From Vesta saturnalis (lineage: Eukaryota; Arthropoda; Insecta; Coleoptera; Lampyridae): a stretch of DNA of 64,000 nucleotides. Both the position numbers and the translations under genes were made by a program. How positions within the stretch are numbered: the first letter of the stretch is position 1; each line of letters begins with the position of its first letter. This document shows, one piece after another, positions 1-12,232 of the stretch. The notes under the pieces were generated by a model that worked only from the letters and a program-made list of their open reading frames with translations, made no database searches and was not told the DNA's origin. The stretch is taken from positions 4,896,501-4,960,500 of the forward strand of contig JARFJB010001987.1 in NCBI GenBank assembly GCA_036346205.1, given 5' to 3'.

Positions 1-664
1 ATAGAGTTCAAATTGCTTTTAAACTTATTATTGGCAAATAAAATCAATAATAACTTTTAATCTTTTAAATTATTTAAATTATTATAATTGCATTAAAATG
101 TAATCGTGAAATCATAGAAAATTTTATTTCACATAAATTGTAATTTATAATTAGTAGTTTCTGTGTGAAACGGACTTTACTGGAATCTGTATAATAACGC
201 ATGCGTTGAGTGCTTACTGACTTAATTAAATGCAGCCTGTCAAAAATTTCAACAAACGATTTAAAATGTGTGAGTACAATTATGTTTTTGTTCAAAATAA
301 AATTATTATGTTGATAATTACACCGGTTCATTTACTGTTGTCGCACAAACATTTATACATAATCAACAAAAACAAAAATACAGGATATCAAAAGAATAAT
401 CAATGCAATAATGGGTTATGATACTAAAATTTCACTCACATGTGTTGCTGCAATTTCCAAAAAATGTTCTCATTAGGCTTGTTCCATATTAAAATATTGG
501 ACGTAGACTTCTTCCCATGTATCGATGATACTGCCTTGCTGTTCACAATGGTGCTGCTTAATTTTCCATAATTCATCCAAATCCAATTTACTGCTTCCTC
601 GTGGTAAATATGATGTAACGTAATATGCTCATATATTTTTAGATAAGCACTTTATTTTAAATTA
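1..664. other. AT-rich non-coding flank
   Basis: I see no gene here. The short open frames are AT-rich and show no family resemblance. This stretch is the left flank of the palindromic element that starts at 671, and its last six bases before the element begin the target duplication. Confidence 0.6.
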
Positions 665-670
665 TATGTT
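665..670. repeat. Target site duplication, left copy (TATGTT)
   Basis: TATGTT immediately precedes the element and is repeated at 8229-8234 immediately after it. A 6-bp duplication is the length made by Polinton/Maverick integrases. With both copies collapsed to one, the flanks read as continuous AT-rich sequence. Confidence 0.85.
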
Positions 671-690
671 AGTAGTAATGAGGCACCTTG

Positions 691-732
691 GCCGCCATCT
701 TGGATTTTGACGTCACAAGACCGCCCACGTGG
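691..732. promoter_or_regulatory. Terminal transcription-factor motif cluster (YY1/PHO, CRE, E-box)
   Basis: Within 65 bp of the left tip lie GCCGCCATCTTGG (691-703, canonical YY1/Pleiohomeotic word), the full palindromic CRE TGACGTCA (708-715) and the E-box CCACGTGG (725-732). The mirror copy is at 8167-8208. The words are identical in the two arms although the arms have diverged elsewhere. The factor names follow from known consensus sequences. Whether anything binds here is inference. Confidence 0.55.
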
Positions 733-2789
733 GGGACCGGTTTTTCCACCCTTATTTTTACTCGCTTACGTGTAGGACGTGTTTTTTCACCCCTATTTTT
801 GCACATCCACGTGTGAGACCGCATTTTCAACCCTTCCTTTTCGGAGGCCCTTTTTAACCCTAATTATTTTTTACCCGCTTACGTATATGACGTGTATTTT
901 CATCCCTATTTTTTACACACCCACGTGTGAGACCGTATTTTCTACCCTAATTATTTTTTACTCGCTTACGTGAAGGACCGTATTACCTTATTTTTATGAT
1001 TTCTTTAGGGATTAAACCTTATGGTTGTATTAAGGACCTTTTGACAGCTAGGACTTTTGCTAACGTGAGGACAGGGGTGGGGGCTGGTCTTGGCTTAGAA
1101 CTGTATTTAGGGTTGGAGCTTAAGGCTGGTCTAGGGATAAGTCTTAGAGTTTAGTCTTGGAGCTTAGGGCTGGTCTAGGGGTAGGGTTGTTTTTCTGGTA
1201 ATTATCTTCAGCCTTAATTAAGGTCCTTTTGGTTGTAACCCTAGAGACTGAGCAACACATACGCATACAATAAATGCATAATTAATAAGATATTATTATT
1301 ATCGGTCTATTGTTTTAAAACGGTCATATGCTACTGGAGAAAACGTTTCTAACGAGGAGATGAGATAGCAGCTGTATTAGGATTAATCATACGTGGGAAT
1401 TTGAATGACAGTAAATTTAATTATAGAACACTTATTTTATTGTCATAATTAAAAAATCCTCAGTGAACTATAAAAATTACTAACACCTAATGAAACAATT
1501 TTTATTAAGTTAATTAATTACATAACAGTTTGTGTTTTCTAAAGCAGTATTAAAACATAGTTTACCTGCATTGAAATAATATCCATCCGTCCGTTAAGAA
1601 TGTTGTACGCCTTAATATTTTTAAAGAAACTTAATGCTTGTGTTTATAACTGTAATTAAAAATCTGTAAATAAGTAAAGGTTAACACCACACTTACCAGC
1701 TCTGTACTTAAACAACGTTTTAAGGCACTGATTTACAGTGATAGTTACTGTTTTATGCTGCATGTCAAACTAAAGAACAACTTTCTAGGTTGTGTAAAAC
1801 CACCTATAATTAGAGTGTAAAATATACAACCTTATCTTTATCACTTGTGCAACATACATTTACCTTTCTCTTAAAATAAATCGGTTTGAAAATATTCATA
1901 TTAAGTGTTTGGAATGTTTAAAATTCCATAACAATAGTAAGAAATCACTGTTCACGTTTACTTTTAACTAATTACCGTGTAATTATATACACTATTTAAT
2001 TTAATAGTCTAAAACCAATATAAATGGTTAATATAATTTCTAAAAACCTATTATTAGAGTTGAATATGCCGTTTTTATTTCAAGTAATTTTTTCAATATA
2101 TAAAATGTAAGTGGTACCTGATATTATTTAGTTGTTGAACCTTTATGTACTTACATAATTCAACTATAACGAATTAATAACGACCTCCACTAGTTTATTA
2201 ACACATCAGTAGTGTTTTTATTTACACCACTTCTATTAATTTAATGCTCCATTAATTAATAGGGTGATTCAACTATCTGAATGAAGGTTTACTAGTTAAA
2301 GTATACGATGAAGATCGTTTAGGCAAACCCTGTATTATTTTTATTACAATATATTTCAAAAAAGCTACTAGTATAATTAACATGAAGGTTTATAATCTAC
2401 ACTCTCAGACAAGGAATCAGTTTTAAATCACAAAATTTATCTGAAGCAGACAGTATGCTATTACATAAGACGTTTTACAAAAACGTGGTTATTCCACATT
2501 AGAAAATGTTAGTCATGAAAACAAGCTGGTCCTGAAGTTAGCCTTAAAGTTACTAGTCAGGTTTTGAAGTTTACCTCAGTTAGCCTTGAGCAACTTTTAT
2601 AAAAATGTACACCTGAGTTTAAGGTGACGTATATTGGTTTATGAATATTGTTATTATTCTAAGAAAAATGTTATTAAAAATGTTTTCTATTAATTACCCT
2701 TTGTAGACTATATGCTTTATCTATACACGAAATTTTATTTCACAACAGCATACTCATTCTACCTTGAGAAAATTGTTAACCTAGAGAAA

Positions 2790-2892
2790 CAAGTAGGTTT
2801 GAAACTCAAACAACCCCTGTTACCACTCTGTCAATGTAGATAGAGGTCCAATGCTGGTCAGGTTTGTTTGCAGGATCCGTGTTTACGATAAT
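2790..2892 (-). pseudogene. Polinton-type cysteine protease relic, left-arm copy
   Basis: This is the mirror of the relic at 5911-6024. Reading the minus strand gives the same Asn-Thr-Asp-Pro...His-Trp block, then a small deletion breaks the frame soon after the Tyr-Ile-Asp triplet. It is the worse preserved of the two arm copies. Confidence 0.5.
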
Positions 2893-3113
2893 CGCACACG
2901 GTCGAGGTGCGTGTCTGGGTAGTTGATTAGAAGCACATCAAGTCGAAAACACATTCTTCTTGTGGCTGGGGTCGATTTCAAGCATCTCAACACTTCTGCC
3001 GCATACATCTTTGTGGATTTTTATCAGATGGGATTAATAGCAACGTCAACTAAACGTTTTAAAAATTTCTAATCTGAAAATAAGAGTGACGTAATCTAAT
3101 TTTATTTGAAATT

Positions 3114-3230
3114 TTATGGAGTATCATCATCATCGAGATTTTGAGATACTACCATCTCATCGTCTTCACCTTGAACGATTATATTGTAACCTATAAAGCA
3201 AGCTAATAACCCTAATAGTTTATCAGACAT
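3114..3230 (-). CDS. Short acidic ORF in the left arm (38 aa)
   Basis: It starts MSDKLLGLLACFIGYNI and runs into an acidic stretch (GEDDEMVV...DDDD). A 2-bp difference from the right arm makes this copy stop after DDDDTP, whereas the right-arm copy at 5567 continues to 69 residues. I do not recognise the protein. The acidic tail resembles that of the spacer ORF at 4429, so the two may be pieces of related proteins. It may not be expressed. Confidence 0.25.
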   Translation of the reverse strand: MSDKLLGLLACFIGYNIIVQGEDDEMVVSQNLDDDDTP

Positions 3231-3254
3231 TATTACATGGACATGAGGTTAGTC

Positions 3255-3440
3255 CTAATTAAATGGTTTCAACGCTGCTCTGGGAATGCTGTCACACTTA
3301 AAACCTTTAAGTCTGCTCGCCGAAGTTGTACCGTATTCACTTTCTTCAATTTTATCTGCACTCTGTTTCGAAGCTGTAGTACGTTTTTCTAATACATAAA
3401 CAGAATCTTCAATACTGTGATGCGTGTAGCAGCAAAACAC
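3255..3440 (-). CDS. Hypothetical 61-aa ORF in the left arm
   Basis: It starts MFCCYTHHSIEDSVYVLEKR and ends RAALKPFN. It is rich in Ser, Lys and Glu, with no membrane segment or recognised motif. The mirror copy in the right arm (about 5354-5540, plus strand) has one extra A in an A run that shifts the frame. It lies just upstream of the acidic ORF on the same strand. It could be an exon or fragment of a Polinton accessory protein, but I cannot assign it. Confidence 0.3.
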   Translation of the reverse strand: MFCCYTHHSIEDSVYVLEKRTTASKQSADKIEESEYGTTSASRLKGFKCDSIPRAALKPFN

Positions 3441-3639
3441 ATTAGCTAGTTAGTTTCACCTCTATATTACTTTACATGCAAGCCTGATCTTATCATAAAT
3501 AAATACATCTGTCAAAAGCTAATTAAACATAACTCCACGGCCAGGGTATAGCAACAAGCTTCCAATTATAGCTCTTAGTCAACACAATAGGGCCTACAAC
3601 TACATACAATCGACTAGCACTGCTTTAGCACGAGGATCA

Positions 3640-3848
3640 AACGAAAACACGTACGCACGCACACGTAAGCACACACGTTCGCACGCACGCACGTAGCTCG
3701 CACGTGCGCTCGCACGTACGTACGCACGTACACACTCGTACGTACGCAGCACGCTCGCACGTACGCACAAACGTACGCACGCTCGCACGTACGCACGCTC
3801 ACACGTACGAGCGTTGGCACCCACGTACGCCCGCACGCAGGCACGTAT

Positions 3849-3915
<67 letters not shown>
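3640..3915. repeat. (ACGT/CGCAC)-rich and (CA)n low-complexity tract, left arm
   Basis: Alternating purine-pyrimidine DNA: degenerate CGCACGTACG units to about 3845, then a pure CA run to about 3913. Long open frames in several phases (Thr-His, Cys-Val repeats) are artefacts of the repeat. The mirror tract is at 4858-5150. Such sequence can adopt Z-DNA. Confidence 0.9.
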
Positions 3916-3917
<2 letters not shown>

Positions 3918-4000
3918 AGGCGAAAACACGCTAAAGCGAAAAACTTGTAAACTTGCAAACATGAATCAAGACGGTGGAGCACCGCTAGGAAAAAAACAGG

Positions 4001-4034
4001 TATTTTCTCCTAAGACCCGTCTTAGGAGAAAATA
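4001..4034. repeat. Perfect 16-bp hairpin at the arm/spacer junction
   Basis: TATTTTCTCCTAAGAC is followed after two bases by its exact reverse complement. It sits exactly where left-arm homology ends and the spacer begins. Confidence 0.8.
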
Positions 4035-4375
4035 CCTCGACCATAAAAGAGGCGTTTAGATTTATAAACATATTCCCAGGGCTATGTTAGAGTGTGGTTA
4101 GGTCAATACTTCAGACATCCCCGAAGATGTCCGATTCTACCCGAACATTGACGAGCACGTTTGCGCACAAGACCAAAGGCTAGCTGCGTTCTGGCGTCTT
4201 AGGAGAAAATACCTCGACCATAAAAGAGGCGTTTAGATTTATAAACATGCCCCCAAGGGTTATGTTAGAGTGTGGTTAGGTCAATACTTCAGACATCCCC
4301 GAAGATGTCCGATTCTACCCTAAGATGGACGAGTACGCTTGCGCACAATACCCAAGGCTAGCTGCGTTCTCGTTT
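4018..4375 (+). repeat. Two 177-bp direct repeats carrying a conserved peptide
   Basis: Copy 1 runs 4018-4194 and copy 2 from 4195 to about 4375. In one frame (e.g. about 4110-4239) the repeat reads protein-like, with the block SDIPEDVRFYP and later CAQ..RLAAF, ending RRKYLDHKRGV-stop. Differences between copies are largely conservative in this frame (N/K, I/M, H/Y), which suggests a decayed C-terminal coding segment. The family is not recognised. Confidence 0.5.
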
Positions 4376-4428
4376 CTCGTGTGTTTCGCTCTTTAAAGTG
4401 TAACTGTCATCGAGTGAGCATTACTATA

Positions 4429-4695
4429 ATGTATTCTCCTGTTTATGAGCCAACCTCAGCGGACATTAGATATTTTACTGACTTGTTAATAAACTATTAC
4501 AACATAACCGCTCAAGATAATGATGAAAGCGATGACGTGGTTGAGCTGGGTGTATCTCACATCCAAGATGATGGTTCACAGAAGAGAAAGAAGAGCGATG
4601 AGGTAGGGGGAAGGGCAAATCTCAAAATCATGATGATGATGATGAGGACGACTCACGGTTCAAGAAGAAGAAGAACCGATAAAGCATGTTATTAA
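4429..4695 (+). pseudogene. Acidic/basic hypothetical ORF in the spacer
   Basis: From the Met at 4429 the frame gives MYSPVYEPTSADIRYFTDLL, then an acidic stretch with DNDESDD, then Lys/Arg-rich sequence. Near 4600 the coding-like signal switches frame to SQNHDDDDEDDSR followed by lysines. That same tail is preserved at 24,285-24,360, so a frameshift is likely. The charge layout suggests a small nuclear or virion-type basic protein, but I do not recognise it. Confidence 0.35.
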
Positions 4696-4857
4696 ATAAT
4701 AATGATGTATTGTTGTTTATAATAATAATAATGATATATTTTCAAAACGTTAAGCTTTCCTTCGGTTTTGTTAATAAACCTGTTTTTTCTAGCGGTGCTC
4801 CACCGTCTTGATTCATGTTTGCAAGTTTACAAGTTTTCGCTTTAGCGTGTTTTCGCC

Positions 4858-4867
4858 TCTGTGTGTG

Positions 4868-4933
<66 letters not shown>

Positions 4934-5150
4934 TGTGTGTGGCTGTGCTGCGTGTGTCGTAGGCGTGCGAACGCTCGTACGTGTGAGCGTGCGTACGTGC
5001 GAGCGTGCGTACGTTCGTGCGTACGTGCGAGCGTGCGTGCGTACGTACGAGTGTCGTACGTGCGTGCGTACGTGCGAGCATACGTGCGAGCTTACGTGCG
5101 TGCGTGCGTGCAACGTGTGCTTACGTGGGTGCGTGCGTACGTGTTTTCGT
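4858..5150. repeat. (GT)n and ACGT-rich tract, right arm
   Basis: Mirror of 3640-3915, with GT repeats to about 4937 interrupted by GG steps, then CGTGCGTACG-type units. All overlapping open frames are repeat artefacts. Confidence 0.9.
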
Positions 5151-5353
5151 TTGATCCTCGTGCTAAAGCAGTGCTAGTCGATTGTATGTAGTTGTAGGCC
5201 CTATTGTGTTGACTAAGAGCTATAATTGGAAGCGTTGCTTGCTATACCCTGGCCGTGGAGTTATGTTTAATTAGCTTTTTGACAGATGTATTTATTTATG
5301 ATAAGATCAGGCTTGCATGTAAAGTAATATAGAGGTGAAACTAACTAGCTAAT

Positions 5354-5540
5354 ATGTTTTGCTGCTACACGTATCACAGTATTGAAGATTCTGTTTATGT
5401 ATTAGAAAAACGTACTACAGCTTCGAAACAGAGTGCAGATAAAAATTGAAGAAAGTGAATACGGTACAACTTCGGCCAGCAGACTTAAAGGTTTTAAGTG
5501 TGTACAGCATTCCCAGAGCAGCGTTGAAACCATTTAATTT
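5354..5540 (+). pseudogene. Frameshifted mirror copy of the 61-aa ORF
   Basis: Right-arm counterpart of 3255-3440. The start and first ~30 codons match. One extra A in 'gataaaaattg' shifts the frame, and a second small insertion lies near 5505. Confidence 0.35.
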
Positions 5541-5566
5541 AGGACTAACCTCATGTCCATGTAATA

Positions 5567-5776
5567 ATGTCTGATAAACTATTAGGGTTATTAGCTTGCT
5601 TTATAGGTTACAATATAATCGTTCAAGGTGAAGACGATGAGATGGTAGTATCTCAAAATCTCGATGATGATGATACTCTCCATAAAATTTCAAATAAAAT
5701 TAGATTACGTCACTCTTATTTTCAGATTAGAAATTTTTTAAAACGTTTAGTTGACGTTGTTATTAATCCCATCTGA
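5567..5776 (+). CDS. Hypothetical acidic 69-aa ORF in the right arm
   Basis: It starts MSDKLLGLLACFIGYNII, with a short hydrophobic N-terminal stretch, an acidic middle (EDDEMVV, DDDD) and a basic C-terminal third. The left-arm copy stops earlier. No known domain is recognised. It lies about 140 bp upstream of the protease relic on the same strand, as expected if a gene row has collapsed. It may be a remnant rather than a gene. Confidence 0.3.
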   Translation: MSDKLLGLLACFIGYNIIVQGEDDEMVVSQNLDDDDTLHKISNKIRLRHSYFQIRNFLKRLVDVVINPI

Positions 5777-5910
5777 TAAAAAATCCACAAAGATGTATGC
5801 GGCAGAAGTGTTGAGATGCTTGAAATCGACCCCCAGCCACAAGAAGAATGTGTTTTCGACTTGTATGTGCTTCTAATTAACTACCCAGACATTCACCTCG
5901 ACCGTGTGCG

Positions 5911-6024
5911 ATTATCGTAAACACGGATCCTGCAAACAAACCAGACCAGCATTGGACCTCTATCTACATTGACGAGAGTGGTAACAGAGGGTTGTTTGAG
6001 TTTCAAACCTACTTGTTTCTCTAG
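5911..6024 (+). pseudogene. Polinton/adenain-type cysteine protease relic
   Basis: The plus strand reads IIVNTDPANKPDQHW followed by TSIYIDESGNRG and then Phe-Glu-Phe. This is the layout around the catalytic His of Polinton proteases (ULP1/adenain family), where NTDP...P..HW.A.Y.DE.G is typical. The His-Trp pair and the following acidic residue are visible. The catalytic Cys region downstream is absent, as the frame stops at TAG at 6022-6024. Upstream, at 5820-5919, another frame reads EIDPQPQEECVFDLY and may be the preceding part, broken by a frameshift. In a Polinton this enzyme would mature capsid proteins. Here it is only a fragment. Confidence 0.6.
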
Positions 6025-8228
6025 GTTAACAATTTTCTCAAGGTAGAATGAGTATGCTGTTGTGAAATAAAATTTCGTGTATAGATAAAGCATATAGTCT
6101 ACAAAGGGTAATTAATAGAAAACATTTTTTAATAACATTTTTTCTTAGAATAATAAAAATATTCATAAACCAATATACGTCAACTTAAACTCAGGTGTAC
6201 ATTTTTTATAAAAGTTGCTCGCAAGGCTAACTTCAAGGTAAACTTCAAAACCTATGACTAGCTAACTTTAAGGCTAACTTCAAGACCAGCTTGTTTCTCA
6301 TGACTAACAATTTTCTCAATGTGGAATAACCACGTTTTTGTGAAAACGTCTTATGTAATAGCATTGTCTGCCCCTTACAGGTAAATTCTTTGTGTTTAAA
6401 ACCGTTTCCTTGTCTGGATGTAGATTTATAAACCTTCATGTTAATTATACTAGTATTTTTGAAATATAATTCGTATATAAGAATAATACAAGGTTTGCTT
6501 TAAACGATCTTCATCGTATACTTTAACAGTAAACCTTTTTCAGATAGTTGATCACCCTATTAAAATGGAGCGTTAATAGTTTATAGAAGTACGGGTCTAA
6601 ATAAAAAACACGCTACATAGCGATTGTGTTATAAACTAGTGGAGGTCGTTATTAATTCGTGTATAAGTTGAAATTATGTAAGTAGAAGGTTACAACCGGT
6701 AATTAAAAAGAAAGTGTAATAACACATATTACAACAAATAATACAGGTCCACTTACACATTTTATATATATTGAAAACAATTACTTGAAATAAAACGGCA
6801 TATCAACTCTAATAATATTTTTAGAAATTATATTAACCATTTATATTGGTTTTAGACTATTAAATTAAATAGTGTTATATAATTACACGGTAATTAGTTA
6901 AAAGTAAACGTGAACAGTGATTTCTTACTACATATTGTTATGGAATTTTAAACATTCCAAACACTTAATATGGTTTTTATAAAACAATTTTGTGTATCCG
7001 TATATGAATATTTTCAAACCGATTTATTTTAAGAGAAAGGTAAATGTATGTTGCAGCAAGTGCGATAAAGATGATAAGGTTGTATATTTTACACTCTAAT
7101 TATAGGTGGTTTTACACAACCTAGAAAGTTGTTCTTTAGTTTGACATGCAGCATAAAACAGTAACTATCACTCGTAAATCAGTGCCTTAAAACGTTGTTT
7201 AAGTACAGAGCTGGTAAGTGTGGTGTTAACCCTTTATTATTTACAGATTTTTAATTACAGTTATAAACACAAGCATTAAGTTTCTTTAAAAATATTAAGG
7301 CGTACAACATTCTTAACGGACGGATGGATATTATTTCAATGCAGGTAAACTATGTTTTAATACTCGCTTTAGAAAACACAAACTGTTATGTAATTAATTA
7401 ACTTAATAAAAATTGTTTCATTAGAGTGTCAGTAATTTTTTATAGTTCACTGAGGATTTTTTTAAATTATGACAATAAAAATAAGTGTTCTATAATTAAA
7501 TTTTACTGTCATTCAAATTCCCCTGCGTATGATTAATCTTAATACAGCTGCTATCTCATCTCCTCGTTAGAAACGTTTTCTCCAGTAGCATATGACCGTT
7601 TTAAAACAATAGGGCCGATAATAATAATATCTTATTAATTATGCAATTATTGTATGCGTATGTGTCTGTTCAGCCTCCAGGGTTACAACCAAAAGGACCT
7701 TAATTAAGACTGAAGATAATTACCAGAAAACAACCTACCCTAGACCAGCCCTAAGCTCCAAGACTAAACTCTAAGACTTATCCCTAGACCAGCCTTAAGC
7801 TCCAACCCAAATACAGTTCTAAGCCAAGACCAGCCCCACCCCTGTCCCCGTTAGCAAAAGTCCTAGCTGTCAAAAGGTCCTTAATACAACCATAAGGTTT
7901 AATCCCTAAAGAAATCATAAAATAAGGTAATACGGTCCTTCACGTAAGCGAGTAAAAATAATTAGGGTAGAAAATACGGTCTCACACGTGGTGTGTAAAA
8001 ATAGGGTGAAAATCACGTCATATCGTAAGCGGTGAAAAATAATTAGGGTTAAAACGGGCCTGATAAGAAAGGGTTGAAAGCGGTCTCACACGTGGTGTGC
8101 AAAAATAGGGTGAAAAACACGTCCTACACGTAAGCGAGTAAAAATAAGGGTGGAAAAACTGGTCCCCCACGTGGGCGGTCTTGTGACGTCAAAATCCAAG
8201 ATGGCGGCCAAGGTGCCTCATTACTACT

Positions 8229-8234
8229 TATGTT
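8229..8234. repeat. Target site duplication, right copy (TATGTT)
   Basis: Exact copy of 665-670 directly abutting the right tip. Confidence 0.85.
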
Positions 8235-8799
8235 TAAATGTTGGTTTAAATATTTACTAAATTTGTCGGATTCAAATTTATATTTTATTTTCATATAAAT
8301 TTTTAATTACTTGCACTTTTATTTTAGATACCGTTATGGAATTTAGTTTATTTAATACTCTGCATCAATTTCAAGAAAAATAACCATCAAATCCAAAATA
8401 ATTGAATGATTTTATTAACATAAAAAAATTCACATCATCCGATGTTTGAACACGAATTAAAATTGAAACAATTATAATATTATAGACACTTATAATCGGT
8501 AACCTAATTTTTAAATTTGATTATAGGCTAAAACAATTGTTTCTGATATCTCGACTCTACGTTGATCGCGTTTCAAAACCGTTAATGTAAACGAAACTTA
8601 TAACTTACATGTTAACACCAACACTATTAACACTATGACTTATTAGTCACACAAAAATTTCACAAGCAAGAGTAGCAAAAGCACAAAGCAAGAAAAGCAA
8701 GGGAGTGAGAAATCAGGAGCAATTCCTTTTATACATTTCTCTTGGACACCAACTTTTCAACTTTTTTTCTACATTACACACGCTTCATCTGTTGCTGTC
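8235..8799. other. AT-rich non-coding DNA
   Basis: I see no gene or clear repeat here. An 'agcaaaagcacaaagcaag' low-complexity patch lies near 8670-8700. Confidence 0.5.
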
Positions 8800-11161
<2,362 letters not shown>

Positions 11162-12000
11162 TAAAAACTATAGCATTCCATTTAAAATAAGAAAGATAGG
11201 TTATGTACCGTTGCTATGGAACACTGTATATGCGAATATATTTTTAGGTTGTGGCGTGTTCGAATTCAAGTATCTTTTTGTATTGTAAAGGGACGCCGTC
11301 AGATATCCCAATTTTTACTATTATTAATTAGTTTCCTAAAGTTTATTAGCAAGACGCCGTCCATCAAAATTTTCCTGTCATGATTAATTATTTGCTAAGT
11401 AAAATACCAGTACTGATATAATATTCACTGAATTTATTAAGATAAAGTGACTCGCTAAATGCACAGGTGCAAGCAATTATAAAAATTCGTAGAAGTTCTA
11501 GTAAAAGTTAAACATATTTCATAACGTTGCAGAAAATTGCACAATAATTAATCATGCATTCTCTCTCCAGATGTAAATCCCAAAAACGTTTAAAAGTTTG
11601 TATACGTCAGAGCATCTTCCGCCAATACTGGCCTACGGAATCTCACCACCAAAGTTTCGTAACCACCCTCGCGAATTCTTTATAAAAACGCGGCACGCGT
11701 TGCTAAAAAGGAGAATGATGATGAATCGGTCAGTCGATCAATGAATCAGTCTAGAAAAATCTCTCTCTACCAGAATCTTTTTTCTACCAGAACTACTACC
11801 GTTTAAAACCGCCAGCCTGTAACCGCCGTCCGAAGTAGAAATCGCGACTCCGCGACTTGATAGCATCACCGAAGTCAAAGGGTTAGAGTTGCAGAGATCT
11901 AACGTTGAACGTACGTAAGTTGAGATACCTACAGCACTATACACCTGGTGATAGGGATATGCAGGGTTGTACGCCCGACATACTCTTTCATTACTAGACA
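11162..12000 (+). promoter_or_regulatory. AT-rich stretch with a TATA-type leader, possible LTR or 5' leader
   Basis: The first 500 bp are featureless. TATAAAAAC lies at 11,681-11,689 within GC-rich sequence, followed by TCAGTC/TCAGTCTAG words about 40-60 bp downstream (11,728-11,752) that could hold an initiator. The downstream DNA is richer in CG and CCGCC words than the surroundings. No coding frame is recognised. A very similar layout lies on the minus strand at 46.5-45.6 kb. Retroelement LTR or host promoter cannot be separated by eye. Confidence 0.3.
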
Positions 12001-12232
12001 CCTACACTGTGGAGTTTGGAGGGTAGTTGCCGACATTCCATTGACCGCCGGAGATCCTCTTGTGTAGTTTAACGGGTGGTTGCCTAGATTGCTAGCAAAG
12101 GAGACCCACACACACACTTACACTGTGGAGTTTGGAGGGTAGTTGCCCGACATTCCATTGACCGCCGGAGATCCTATTGTTTGGTTTAACGGGTGGTTGC
12201 CCAGATTACTAACAAAGGAGACCCTCCTATAC
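12001..12232. repeat. 116-bp tandem duplication
   Basis: Two copies (12,001-12,116 and 12,117-12,232) share TACACTGTGGAGTTTGGAGG, CCGGAGATCCT and ACGGGTGGTTGCC. They differ at a handful of positions. A third partial unit may follow at 'ctcctatacaaa'. Confidence 0.85.

Larger units (their letters stand above)
671..4001. repeat. Left inverted arm of the Polinton-like element
   Basis: This arm matches the reverse complement of 4778-8228 from the outer tip to its inner edge near CAGGT at 3997-4001. The outer 300 bp hold degenerate subterminal repeats built on CGCTTACGT and CACGTGTGAG words (CGCTT at 763, 876 and 963). Positions 1040-1190 hold two copies of an 'agcttaaggctggtctaggg'-type repeat. 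Most of 1,200-2,700 is AT-rich without coding signal. Confidence 0.85.
671..8228. mobile_element. Polinton/Maverick-derived giant palindromic element
   Basis: A 7,558 bp element made of two inverted arms of about 3.3-3.45 kb around a 776 bp spacer. The ends read AGTAGTAATGAGG...CCTCATTACTACT and are flanked by a 6-bp duplication. 5'-AG termini and 6-bp duplications are known Polinton features. The right arm encodes a recognisable stretch of a Polinton/adenovirus-type cysteine protease at 5911-6024. I see no polymerase B, integrase, ATPase or capsid gene, so the copy cannot be autonomous. The arms differ by small indels and substitutions, so the copy is not newly made, but end-to-end symmetry is retained. 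A foldback element of another class that captured a protease fragment is the main alternative. Confidence 0.75.
4778..8228. repeat. Right inverted arm of the Polinton-like element
   Basis: Reverse complement of the left arm. It is slightly longer because its (GT)n/ACGT tract and several AT-rich segments differ in length. It preserves the protease relic better than the left arm. The stretch 6,100-8,100 is AT-rich with no other coding signal that I can support. Confidence 0.85.

Noticed and set aside
3600..3982. 120-residue Cys-Val / Thr-His ORFs in both palindrome arms
   Set aside because: Translation of CA/GT and ACGT repeats in several frames.
671..8228. Tc1/mariner-type foldback identity for the large palindrome
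   Set aside because: The flanking duplication is 6 bp rather than TA, the tips start with AG, and a Polinton-type protease relic is inside.
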